Under the pieces are notes generated by a model. That model made no database searches and was not told the origin of the DNA. It saw only the letters and a list, made by a program, of their open reading frames with translations. From Halopseudomonas phragmitis (lineage in GTDB: Bacteria > Pseudomonadota > Gammaproteobacteria > Pseudomonadales > Pseudomonadaceae): DNA of 64,000 bases. Position 1 is the stretch's first letter, and every line of letters starts with the position of its first letter. The position numbers were made by a program, and so were the translations under genes. Of this stretch, positions 27,001 to 35,426 are shown piece after piece. Location of the stretch: positions 3,495,501-3,559,500 of the forward strand of contig NZ_CP020100.1 of assembly GCF_002056295.1 (NCBI RefSeq). Reading direction: 5' to 3'.

Positions 27001-27055
27001 TCCTCGCAGCTTTACCCCCTTTACGCGAATAAACGACGTCAACGTCGAGGATTAG
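26997..27055 (+). promoter_or_regulatory. RNA helix hiding the secDF Shine-Dalgarno sequence
   Basis: The 5' arm CTGATCCTCG (26997-27006) spans the last bases and stop codon of the leader ORF. It pairs over ten positions, with one G-U wobble, to CGAGGATTAG (27046-27055), which contains the secDF ribosome site GAGGA and ends two bases before the ATG. A ribosome stalled at the RAPP codons (26980-26991) would cover the 5' arm and free the site. A smaller hairpin, CGACGT/ACGTCG (27034-27047), lies in the loop and competes for two bases of the 3' arm. Confidence 0.7.
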
Positions 27056-27057
27056 TC

Positions 27058-29385
27058 ATGAAATCATTGTCTTCACGGGCTGTTATCTACAGTCTGTTGA
27101 TTCTGTTTGGGCTGCTGTGCGCCATGCCCAACATCCTGCCGACACAACTGTCACAGCGGCTACCGGCCTGGTACACCGACAGCACCCTGGCCCTGGGGCT
27201 GGATCTGAGTGGTGGCTCGCATCTGCTGTTGGAAGTCGATACCCAGGAATTGCTGATCAATGCCGAAAAGGCCCAGGGCAACGAACTTAGTGCTGCCCAG
27301 CGCCAGGCGCTGACCAGTGACGCGGTCGAGCGCAGCCTGGAGGTAGTACGGCGCCGGCTGGACGAAAGCGGTCTGGTCGAACCCAGCATCACCCGTCAGG
27401 GCAACGACGGCATTCTGGTACAGATGCCGGGCGTGGCCGACCCCAGCCAGATCCGCGAGCTGCTCGGCACCACCGCCAAAATGACCTTCCACTGGGTGGT
27501 CGATGGCGAGCGCCCCAACGGCCCGGTCATGATTGTATCGGGCGATGCCGAAGGCAGTTCCTACCGGCTTGAACAACGGGTAGCACTGGAAGGCAAACAC
27601 ATCAGCGATGCCCAACTGGCGTTCAACCCTGACAGCGGCCAACCGGTGGTTACCTTCAAGCTCGACAAGGACGGCGCCCGACGCTTCGCCGATCTGACCC
27701 AGCGTAATATCGGCCGGCCGCTGGCCATCGTGTTGGATGAGCAGGTCATTACTGCCCCAGTGATCCGCAGCGTGATCGCCGGTGGCAGTGGCGAAATCAG
27801 TGGCAACTTTACTTCCAGCGAAGCTAGCAACCTGGCATTGCTGCTGCGGGCCGGCGCCTTGCCTGCCCCGCTGAAGGTGATCGAGGAGCGCACTGTTGGC
27901 CCGGACCTGGGCAGTGATGCCATCTCCATGGGCATCAGCACCGGACTACTCGGCGCGGCTTTGGTGATCGGCTTCATGCTGGCGATCTATGGCCGCTGGG
28001 GCCTGATCGCCTGTGCCGGTCTGGCAGTCAATGTCGGGCTGGTTTTCGGCGCTCTGACCCTGCTCGGCGCAACCCTGACGCTGCCAGGCATAGCCGGGAT
28101 TATCCTCAGCATCGGCATGGCGGTGGACGCCAATATTCTGATTAATGAACGCATCCGCGAAGAGGCTCGGCGCGGCAAGTCGGCGATGCTGGCCCTGCGT
28201 GAAGGCTTCGACCGCGCCTACGCCACCATTCTCGACTCCAATGTGACCACTCTGATCGCCGTCAGCCTGCTGTTCATGTTCGGCAGTGGGCCGGTGCGAG
28301 GCTTTGCCGTGACCATCGGCATTGGCCTTTTGACCTCGATGTTCACCGCCATTGCCGTAACCCGGCTGCTGATGGAGTGGCGGGTACGCAAGCACGGTCG
28401 CCGACCGCTGGTGATGTCAGGCATGCGGCTACTGGACTGGTTCAACGGTCGGCCGCTGAATGTGATGCGTGGACGCTTTTTCGGGATTGGCCTGTCACTG
28501 CTGCTGTCTCTGGCTTCGGTTGTGCTGTTCGTCAAACCCGGGCTCAACTACGGGATCGATTTCAGCGGCGGTACTGTGGTTGAGGTCAACGCGCCGGGAA
28601 CAGCGGTAGACCAGCTACGCACTGCCCTGCAGCAGCAAGGGCTGGGCCAGGTAGCAATTCAGGAGTTCGGCGATGGTGGGCACTATCTGGTCCGGCTGCC
28701 ACAAACCAGCGCAGAGCAGGTAGCCAGCGGCGCGCCGGTCGACACCCTGAAAAGCACCGTCCAGAGTCTCAGTGAGCAGGCCAGTTTCCCTCGGGTGGAA
28801 ATGGTCGGCCCCAGGGTTAGCGGAGACTTCAGCCAGGCCAGTATTCTTGCCGTGCTACTCGCCGGCGCCGGGATGCTCGGCTATCTGTGGCTACGCTTCG
28901 AGTATCACTTCGCCCTGGCCGCAACCCTGACCATCGCCCTGGATCTGACCAAAACCATCGGTTTCTTCGCCCTGACCGGGATCGAGTTCAACCTGACGGC
29001 GGTAGCGGCGCTGCTGGCCTTGATCGGCTATTCGATCAACGACAAAGTGGTGGTATTCGACCGGGTGCGGGAGAACCTGCGACAAACACCGGACAAGCCA
29101 TTACTGGAGTTGCTCAACCAGAGCATCACCTCGACCCTGACCCGCACGCTGTTTACTTCGGTGACCACCTTCCTGGCCTTGTTGCCGATGGCCATCGCCG
29201 GTGGCAGCGCGGTGGCCAGTTTTGCCCAGCCAATGCTGTTCGGGATTGTCATCGGCACCAGTTCATCAATCCTGATCGCCGCGCCGATCCTGTATTTCCT
29301 CGGTCAATGGCGCAACCGCCAAGGGCTGAGCCAGTTGCGACCCAGCGCCGAGGAACTGAAGAAACAGCTGGAGGCTATTCCCTGA
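27058..29385 (+). CDS. secDF: Fused protein-export membrane protein SecDF
   Basis: A 775-residue single-chain SecD-SecF. The SecD half has LALGLDLSGGSHLLLEVD after the first helix, the periplasmic P1 domain with PVVTFKLDKDGARRFADLT, and the membrane motif IGMAVDANILINERIREE. The SecF half starts near residue 470 with LNYGIDFSGGTVVEV and ends with ALIGYSINDKVVVFDRVREN. SecDF uses the ion gradient to pull exported proteins out of SecYEG. Fused forms in this group usually coexist with separate secD and secF, so this is probably a second, regulated system. Its ribosome site lies in the helix described just upstream. Confidence 0.94.
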   Translation: MKSLSSRAVIYSLLILFGLLCAMPNILPTQLSQRLPAWYTDSTLALGLDLSGGSHLLLEVDTQELLINAEKAQGNELSAAQRQALTSDAVERSLEVVRRRLDESGLVEPSITRQGNDGILVQMPGVADPSQIRELLGTTAKMTFHWVVDGERPNGPVMIVSGDAEGSSYRLEQRVALEGKHISDAQLAFNPDSGQPVVTFKLDKDGARRFADLTQRNIGRPLAIVLDEQVITAPVIRSVIAGGSGEISGNFTSSEASNLALLLRAGALPAPLKVIEERTVGPDLGSDAISMGISTGLLGAALVIGFMLAIYGRWGLIACAGLAVNVGLVFGALTLLGATLTLPGIAGIILSIGMAVDANILINERIREEARRGKSAMLALREGFDRAYATILDSNVTTLIAVSLLFMFGSGPVRGFAVTIGIGLLTSMFTAIAVTRLLMEWRVRKHGRRPLVMSGMRLLDWFNGRPLNVMRGRFFGIGLSLLLSLASVVLFVKPGLNYGIDFSGGTVVEVNAPGTAVDQLRTALQQQGLGQVAIQEFGDGGHYLVRLPQTSAEQVASGAPVDTLKSTVQSLSEQASFPRVEMVGPRVSGDFSQASILAVLLAGAGMLGYLWLRFEYHFALAATLTIALDLTKTIGFFALTGIEFNLTAVAALLALIGYSINDKVVVFDRVRENLRQTPDKPLLELLNQSITSTLTRTLFTSVTTFLALLPMAIAGGSAVASFAQPMLFGIVIGTSSSILIAAPILYFLGQWRNRQGLSQLRPSAEELKKQLEAIP

Positions 29386-29391
29386 AAACAT

Positions 29392-29426
29392 TGACGGGCA
29401 GGTTCAACTGTTGAACCTGTCCGTCA
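29392..29426. terminator. Long palindrome at the secDF/MCP convergence
   Basis: A 16-bp near-perfect stem (TGACGGGCAGGTTCAA against TTGAACCTGTCCGTCA, one G-T pair) with a CTG loop. It lies just after the secDF stop and covers the last codons of the convergent chemoreceptor gene. It is probably a bidirectional transcription end or RNA-stabilising element, although no U-tract follows on either strand. Confidence 0.5.
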
Positions 29427-30969
29427 GGTTGTGCAGATCGGCCGCCGTACGCTCCAGTGACTGCCCCCGATTACCGGTATCGCGGGCCATCTCCAGGCTC
29501 TGGTCAGCGGCTTGGGCGATCCTGCTGATCTGCTCGGAGATATCTTCGGCTACTGCGCTTTGCTCTTCCGCCGCGGCCGCCATCTGCTGAGTCATCTGCG
29601 AGATGCGCTCCATCACCGCGTCGATGCCACGCAGAGCTTCCTGGGTCAGAGTTACCTGTTCAACCCCCTTCTCCGCCTCAAGATCACCACTGCGCGCTAC
29701 ATCCACAGCCTCCTGGGCGCGCTGACGCAAATTGCCAATCACCGACTTGATCGACTCGGTCGAGTCGCGGGTTTTCTGGGCCAAAGCGCGCACCTCATCG
29801 GCAACCACAGCGAATCCCCGGCCCTGCTCACCGGCTCTTGCTGCCTCAATGGCGGCATTGAGTGCAAGCAAATTGGTCTGGTCGGCAATCGACTGGATCA
29901 GGCTGGCGGCGGTATTGATATGCTCGGTTTCCGCCGCCACGCTGGCGGCGGCCTGATTGATGCGCTCGACGGTCTCAGCCAGGGCGGAAATCGCCCGCAA
30001 CGTCGTTTCGGCGACCTGGGTGCCATCACGTACCAGTCGCCTGGCGTTCTCAGCCTCGCCGGCGGTCTGCTGCACATGATTGGAGACTTCATGAATGGAA
30101 GCCGCCATCTCGTTCATCGCCGTAGCCGCCTGGTCCGCTTCCTGACGCTGGGCCTCCAGTGCCACCGTGGTACGGGTCGCCAGGCTACAGGCCTGACTGG
30201 CACCACTGCTGGTTTGCGCCGCATAATCGGACAGTCGCGTCAGGGCTGTGCGAATACGCGCAGCCTCGCTGATCAGCACCATGCGCAGGCGACCGATCAT
30301 GCCATCATCATTGGCAAAGGCCAGTGCCGCGATCTCGTTATCAAACGCATTGGGAATACTGTGCATGGCCTCGGCCACCGCCCGCTCAGACAGCCACAGA
30401 GTCAGGTAGCCACCCAGCAATACGGCAATCGCCGCTACCGCTCCCAGCGGCCAGGTACCGCGCCAACCGATCACCAGCAAGGCAATCAGCGCAACAACCA
30501 GCGCCGGCACCAGTTTTTGCAGCAGATGCTGGGTTTCCAATACATGGCTGTGGGCCGGTTTGCCACTGCGAATCCGCTTGTAGAGTGCCTCGGCGCGCTG
30601 CACCCGATCACGAGCCGGCAGGGTGCGTACCGACTCGTAACCGATAACCTTGCCCTGCTCGACAATCGGCGTGACATAGGCCTCGACCCAGTAGTAGTCG
30701 CCATTCTTGCAGCGGTTCTTGACGATGCCCATCCAGGTCTTGCCGGCCTTGAGATAGGACCACATGTTCTCGTAGACCGCAGGCGGCATGTCCGGGTGAC
30801 GGACAATATTGTGCGGGCTGCCAATCAACTCTTCGCGGTTGAAGCCGCTGATGGCGACAAATTCATCATTGCAGTAAACGATCTTGCCGACGGTGTCGGT
30901 GGCAGAAATCAGACGCTGCTTGGCGTCGAACGTCCTTTCGCGGTCAGTGACCGGCTGATTGTTGCGCAT
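29404..30969 (-). CDS. PAS-domain methyl-accepting chemotaxis protein (Aer-like)
   Basis: A 521-residue receptor. The N-terminal PAS domain (about 15-120: [41 protein letters not shown]) matches the aerotaxis-sensor subgroup that holds FAD. Two adjacent membrane helices (about 155-195) follow with no large periplasmic domain, then the MCP signalling domain with the hairpin tip [32 protein letters not shown]. It probably senses redox or energy state. It is monocistronic, with the long palindrome at its 3' end. Confidence 0.92.
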   Translation of the reverse strand: MRNNQPVTDRERTFDAKQRLISATDTVGKIVYCNDEFVAISGFNREELIGSPHNIVRHPDMPPAVYENMWSYLKAGKTWMGIVKNRCKNGDYYWVEAYVTPIVEQGKVIGYESVRTLPARDRVQRAEALYKRIRSGKPAHSHVLETQHLLQKLVPALVVALIALLVIGWRGTWPLGAVAAIAVLLGGYLTLWLSERAVAEAMHSIPNAFDNEIAALAFANDDGMIGRLRMVLISEAARIRTALTRLSDYAAQTSSGASQACSLATRTTVALEAQRQEADQAATAMNEMAASIHEVSNHVQQTAGEAENARRLVRDGTQVAETTLRAISALAETVERINQAAASVAAETEHINTAASLIQSIADQTNLLALNAAIEAARAGEQGRGFAVVADEVRALAQKTRDSTESIKSVIGNLRQRAQEAVDVARSGDLEAEKGVEQVTLTQEALRGIDAVMERISQMTQQMAAAAEEQSAVAEDISEQISRIAQAADQSLEMARDTGNRGQSLERTAADLHNLTDRFNS

Positions 30970-31038
30970 GGCGAGTTCCCTTCGTAAGCGACACTGTCCT
31001 CCAGTGTAGATCGCCTGTTACAACGCGCCAGCCGAGTG

Positions 31039-32235
31039 TCACTCCGGGCAGACAGCCGTCACGCAGGCATCACGCCGTTCGACCCATTTCAGGCCCACCA
31101 ACAGCACAGCGCCCAGCAACATTACCGCCGCAGCGCACCAAAGTCCGATGGCATAGCCCCCAAAGCGGGTGGCCAGCACGCCAACCAGGGCCGGGCCGAT
31201 AATCTGCGCAACGCCATAAGCCAGAGTCATGCGCCCCATCATGCGCGCCGGGCGTGTCGGGTAATAACGCCCGGCCATGGTCAGCACCAGGCTGACCATA
31301 CCGATGAAGGTTGCGCCGAACAGCCAGGCCCCGGTCAGCGCTGCCCACAGGCTGTGGTGCAGCACCGGCAACAGGATACCCAGCACCTGCAGCAGCGCGG
31401 CCAGGATCAAGGCATTCAGCTCCCCCGTACGCCGCGCGACCAGATCCCAGAGAATGCAAGCCGGAGCCGCACCGATGCCAAGCAGCAGGAAAGCCAGATT
31501 GCCGCGCCCGCCCAGCCCCGGCAGTTGCTCGACGATGGCGACAATGAAAGTAGCACTGACCACATAGCCCACCCCGGTACAGAAATACGCCGCCATGAAC
31601 ACTTGCAAATACAGCCGGCTTGGCGGATTGTCGGGCATCGCCGCACCGGTGGTGGTCTTGCCGCTGGTATCCGGCGGCGGCAGCCAGCGCAGCGCCGGCA
31701 CCGCCAACAACAGCCCGAACAGGGTCAGCATCAGCCATTGCTCACGCCAGTCCAGCCATTGATCGAGCAGACCAACCAGCGCTGCGCACAGGGCAATACC
31801 AAGCCCGATCCCGGCAAAATGAATGCCCAGTTCACTGCGCAAGCCGTGGCGCATCAGCCAGTTGAGAATCAGCGCGCTGCCCAGCAACATGCCAGCGGCG
31901 CTGCTCAGGCCAGCGACAAAACGCGACAACGCCCAGACCCATAGCTCGGTGCTAAGCGCCATGACCAGGGTACTGAGGATCGCGACCAGAATGCCCCAGC
32001 GATACAGCCGGTCTTTCAGGCGCAGGTCACTGATCAGCGAGGCCAGCAGCGCCCCACACAAATAACCGACATAGTTGATGGCCGCCAGCCAACCGGCGTC
32101 AGCCAGCCCCAGGCCAGCCTGGGACTGCATTAGCGGCAACAGCGGAGTGTAGGCAAAGCGCGCCACACCGAGCGTCAGCAATAAGCTGAAAATACCGGCG
32201 CAGAGCACTCGCAGACGTTGAGTGGCAAGTGTCAT
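31039..32235 (-). CDS. MFS transporter, YbfB/YjiJ family
   Basis: A 398-residue major facilitator with twelve predicted helices. The N terminus (LTLGVARFAYTPLLPLMQ) and GYLCGALLASLI are typical of the YbfB/YjiJ group (PF06779). The substrate is unknown. It lies between the chemoreceptor and a decayed gene fragment, all on the minus strand, with no evident operon partner. Confidence 0.85.
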   Translation of the reverse strand: MTLATQRLRVLCAGIFSLLLTLGVARFAYTPLLPLMQSQAGLGLADAGWLAAINYVGYLCGALLASLISDLRLKDRLYRWGILVAILSTLVMALSTELWVWALSRFVAGLSSAAGMLLGSALILNWLMRHGLRSELGIHFAGIGLGIALCAALVGLLDQWLDWREQWLMLTLFGLLLAVPALRWLPPPDTSGKTTTGAAMPDNPPSRLYLQVFMAAYFCTGVGYVVSATFIVAIVEQLPGLGGRGNLAFLLLGIGAAPACILWDLVARRTGELNALILAALLQVLGILLPVLHHSLWAALTGAWLFGATFIGMVSLVLTMAGRYYPTRPARMMGRMTLAYGVAQIIGPALVGVLATRFGGYAIGLWCAAAVMLLGAVLLVGLKWVERRDACVTAVCPE

Positions 32236-32289
32236 GGGGCGAGTATGCCGATCCCGACGCCGACTTGCCAGTAGACGCCAGTCGTATTC

Positions 32290-32457
32290 TCAGCAACGTT
32301 CCTCGCTCAGCTTAACCTCGAACATTGGCGCAGGCGACACCACCACTACCGCTGGTTTGTCCAGCAGTTGCTGCTGCAACTCACGGAGAGCTTCCAGTGA
32401 TGAGCCCGGAAGGTCGACCTGGGTTGCGCTCGCTACGCAAAAATACTCCCTGCCGCC
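32290..32457 (-). pseudogene. C-terminal fragment of a phosphatase-like gene (decayed)
   Basis: On the minus strand an open stretch of about 55 codons ends at a TGA at 32292-32290 and has no start codon or upstream domain; it is closed by a TAA near 32460. It contains SLEALRELQQQLLDKPAVVVVSP, which looks like the tail of a PhoD-type alkaline phosphatase family protein. It keeps coding-like composition, so it is probably what remains of a deleted gene. The family name is from recognition only and is uncertain. Confidence 0.4.
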
Positions 32458-32476
32458 TTACCTGCGAAAGCCCGTT

Positions 32477-34138
32477 TCAGCGCTGCACTTCCGGCTCAAC
32501 GATCCCCACCCGATCGACATGCTGGCGCCACAGCTGCTCGAGTTCTTTCACTTTTAGCGGATACTGTCCGGCCAGATCATGAGTTTCACCCCGGTCTTCT
32601 GCCAGATTGAACAGTTGCCATTGATAGGGTCGGTTCAGATCAGGAACCCGACCATCCGGCGCATGGGCTGAGCGTAACTTCCAGTCGCCGGCACGCACGT
32701 AGGCCTGAGCGAACATTTCACCGGCCAGCACCCGAGACTCTGCGTGTGAACTTCCGGTCCAGACCGGTAACAATGAAATCCCGGTAATGGGCGCTCGGGG
32801 CTGTCCCTGATACAGATTACCCGGATCAGCTATCCCTACCAGGGCGAGGAAAGTAGGTAGCAAATCATCAACTCGGGCTACGGCCTCCACCACCCGCCCG
32901 GGCTCGCCCTGATTCAGGCTGGCGGGAAGACGAACGATCGCCGGAGAACTGATGCCGCCCTCGGCCGTGGTCCCCTTGACCAAACTGAAAGGTGTGGCAC
33001 CTACCTCGGCCCAACGATAACCATAATTGACGTTGGAACCACGCCGACCAATATTGCTCAGGCTGTTGTCAGTCAGCGCATCATCGGGTGAGTATCCACG
33101 CGCATGATCCTCACCGGCAGCCCCATTATCGGAAACAAAGATGATCAGGGTATTGTCATAGCGCCCGCCCCCCTTCAAGTAGTCGAACAGCCGACCGATA
33201 TTGGCATCCATGTGTTCAACCATGGCTGCGTACACTTCCATTTTGCGCGCCTGGATGGCCTGTTCCTCATCAGTGAGTTCAGCCCAGCGCCGGGAAGGCA
33301 CCTGTGCTGGCTCGGCGGCGACAAATCCCGAGGCAATCAGACCCCGCTCCTCCAGACGCCGCAGGCGTTGCTGGCGAATGGCCTCGTAACCCTCGTCATA
33401 GCGCCCTTGATAACGGTCGATGTAGTCATCCGGGGCATGCAAGGGCCAATGTGGCGCAGTGTAGGCCAACCAGGCGAAGAAGGGTTTGCCGCTGTCGGCA
33501 TCAGCCTTCAGGTAATCGATCAGCCGATCCGTGTAGTAGTCAGTGGAAAAGAAGTCCTCTGACACCTCAACATCCTGGCCATTTTCACGGTAACTGACAT
33601 TCTCCACTCTGACACTGCTGCCCGGCAGCGGTTGGAAGTGACTGGCCCCACCCTGTAACAGCACGAATGCCTGGTCAAAACCAAACCGATGGGGGTCTTG
33701 GGCCGGGTCGGTACCCAAATGCCATTTACCGGACATGAAGGTCGAATAGCCGGCATCCGCCAGCAAGCGGGGCAGACTATGAGCTTTATCGTTTATGTGC
33801 CCTTCATAACCAGGCTGCCCTTGCAGATGTGGTGCAAAAGGCAGCACCTCGGCCATGGTGCCCAACCCGACAAGATGGTTATCGGTACCAGACATCAGCA
33901 TCGAACGGGTTGGCGAGCAGGTCGGTGCGACATAGAAGCTGGTCATACGCAGCCCCTCACTAGCCAACTGATCCAGATTGGGCGTGGCAATCTCACCACC
34001 ATAACTGCCCAGATCGCTGTAACCCAGATCATCAGCCATGATCAGCAGAATATTGGGCCGTTCACCAGCGTGCCCCAGCCATGGCAATAGCAACAACGTC
34101 AAAGCGCACCATTTCAGCAGGAGTTCAGATTTTTTCAT
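32477..34138 (-). CDS. Exported sulfatase (arylsulfatase family)
   Basis: A 553-residue sulfatase with a cleavable signal peptide (ends near WLGHA). The formylglycine site C74-S-P-T-R is intact, metal-binding aspartates are in IMADDLGYSD, and further family motifs are present (KWHLGT, FVSDNGA). It hydrolyses sulfate esters in the periplasm after Cys-to-formylglycine conversion, which needs a maturase not seen in this window. The gene for an exported propeller-like protein lies 27 bases upstream and is probably cotranscribed. Substrate unknown; an aryl or steroid sulfate would fit the catabolic region nearby. Confidence 0.9.
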   Translation of the reverse strand: MKKSELLLKWCALTLLLLPWLGHAGERPNILLIMADDLGYSDLGSYGGEIATPNLDQLASEGLRMTSFYVAPTCSPTRSMLMSGTDNHLVGLGTMAEVLPFAPHLQGQPGYEGHINDKAHSLPRLLADAGYSTFMSGKWHLGTDPAQDPHRFGFDQAFVLLQGGASHFQPLPGSSVRVENVSYRENGQDVEVSEDFFSTDYYTDRLIDYLKADADSGKPFFAWLAYTAPHWPLHAPDDYIDRYQGRYDEGYEAIRQQRLRRLEERGLIASGFVAAEPAQVPSRRWAELTDEEQAIQARKMEVYAAMVEHMDANIGRLFDYLKGGGRYDNTLIIFVSDNGAAGEDHARGYSPDDALTDNSLSNIGRRGSNVNYGYRWAEVGATPFSLVKGTTAEGGISSPAIVRLPASLNQGEPGRVVEAVARVDDLLPTFLALVGIADPGNLYQGQPRAPITGISLLPVWTGSSHAESRVLAGEMFAQAYVRAGDWKLRSAHAPDGRVPDLNRPYQWQLFNLAEDRGETHDLAGQYPLKVKELEQLWRQHVDRVGIVEPEVQR

Positions 34139-34165
34139 CTCGGCTCTCGTTTATTAGACTGAGCA

Positions 34166-35233
34166 TCACTCGCCAGTCAGGCGCAACAACCGATCACTGG
34201 TAAATGTGCCGACATAGATATCACTCCCAACCTCTACTGCTACCGAAGCACCAGCCAGTACCCCGGGCCCGGTAGTGAACAGGACTTCATGGCCGACAGG
34301 CTCTGACGTTGTGTCCAGAGCTGAAACCGTGATGCCCATAGCACAGTGCTCGGTATGCTCAATGAAGCACTGGATGAACTCATTGACATCATTGATGCCT
34401 GCCCCTAGCAAGCGTCCGTCCTGCGCCCAACTGAGGTTATCAACCATGTACCCCACCGGGATCCGGCTCACCACCCGGTTGCTTTCCAGGTCGTACTGCC
34501 AAATTTCACTGGCCGTCCAGGCTGCAAACCAGGCGTGCCGGCCATCTTTTGATACTTGTATACCATTGGGGAATGGTGCCCGACTACCAGCCAGCTCAGT
34601 CAAAGGCTTGCCTGGTGCCCAAGTCATCAGGTAACCCGTTTCACGCCCGTCCAGTAGCTGCTCCAGCGCCATCGGTGGCTTCATACTTTCAGATTCAAAC
34701 ATCACGGTCGCCACGAAACCGCCATCGGGGGTCGCGGCCACATCATTGAACTTGCCCAGACCGGTGTTTTCCACGCAACCACGCCAGACCGCCGTCCAGC
34801 CATCCTGGATCGGCAGCACTTCGACAAACTCGATGGCTTCACGCCCATCATGATTGACCACCAGCAACTGCTGACGACCATCGGGACGCTCAGACAGGTG
34901 GATGCCGTGCGCACCCAGTGCTTGTGGCGGTGTCGGGCATGTTGCCTCTCCCCAGCCTGCTTCCGGCTCGACAGCAACATCCAGGTCACGGGCCTGATGA
35001 GTCTGCAGGTCCATGATGCGCAACCGCGGGCGATGCTGTCCGCCAAGACCCGGAGTGATACTCATGAACAGGTGACGTGCATCCGCGGCCAATTCCATAT
35101 CTTCAGGCGGGGCAATACCACATACAGGCTCATAACCCGGACCTGGTTCACAGGGCGGCGCATCCGCTCCAGCCATCGTGGTAAACAGCAACGCCATTAC
35201 CCCAATCGCAGGGTGCGCAGGACGGTTAAACAT
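34166..35233 (-). CDS. Exported SMP-30/gluconolactonase-like beta-propeller protein
   Basis: A 355-residue protein with a signal peptide (to about GADAPPCEPG) and a repeated beta-strand pattern consistent with a six-bladed propeller (PNGIQVSKDGRHAWFAAWTA, DNLSWAQDGRLLGAG, GVLAGASVAVEVGSDIYVGTF). The family includes lactonases and esterases, but I cannot confirm metal ligands. The ATG at 35233 is chosen because AGGGGA lies at good spacing; 35239 is also possible. It sits upstream of the sulfatase gene on the same strand. Confidence 0.65.
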   Translation of the reverse strand: MFNRPAHPAIGVMALLFTTMAGADAPPCEPGPGYEPVCGIAPPEDMELAADARHLFMSITPGLGGQHRPRLRIMDLQTHQARDLDVAVEPEAGWGEATCPTPPQALGAHGIHLSERPDGRQQLLVVNHDGREAIEFVEVLPIQDGWTAVWRGCVENTGLGKFNDVAATPDGGFVATVMFESESMKPPMALEQLLDGRETGYLMTWAPGKPLTELAGSRAPFPNGIQVSKDGRHAWFAAWTASEIWQYDLESNRVVSRIPVGYMVDNLSWAQDGRLLGAGINDVNEFIQCFIEHTEHCAMGITVSALDTTSEPVGHEVLFTTGPGVLAGASVAVEVGSDIYVGTFTSDRLLRLTGE

Positions 35234-35426
35234 GGTCATTCCCCTTTTTGTCATTGTTAAGGCACTTGCAAGACCCTATCAGGACTGTACCGGCACGCCA
35301 GATAAACCAACTGAAAAGTGCATTCGCTTTAACGCCAATGAAGCCTTTGCCAAGGCTGTCTAGCATGGGGACACAGACTACTACCACAAGGCCAGGGGCT
35401 TGCTCCTGACCCAGCTGGAGCCACGA

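Noticed and set aside
29512-30987. A 491-codon open frame opposite the PAS-MCP gene
   Set aside because: Complement of a clear chemoreceptor; no recognisable domain and low-complexity composition.
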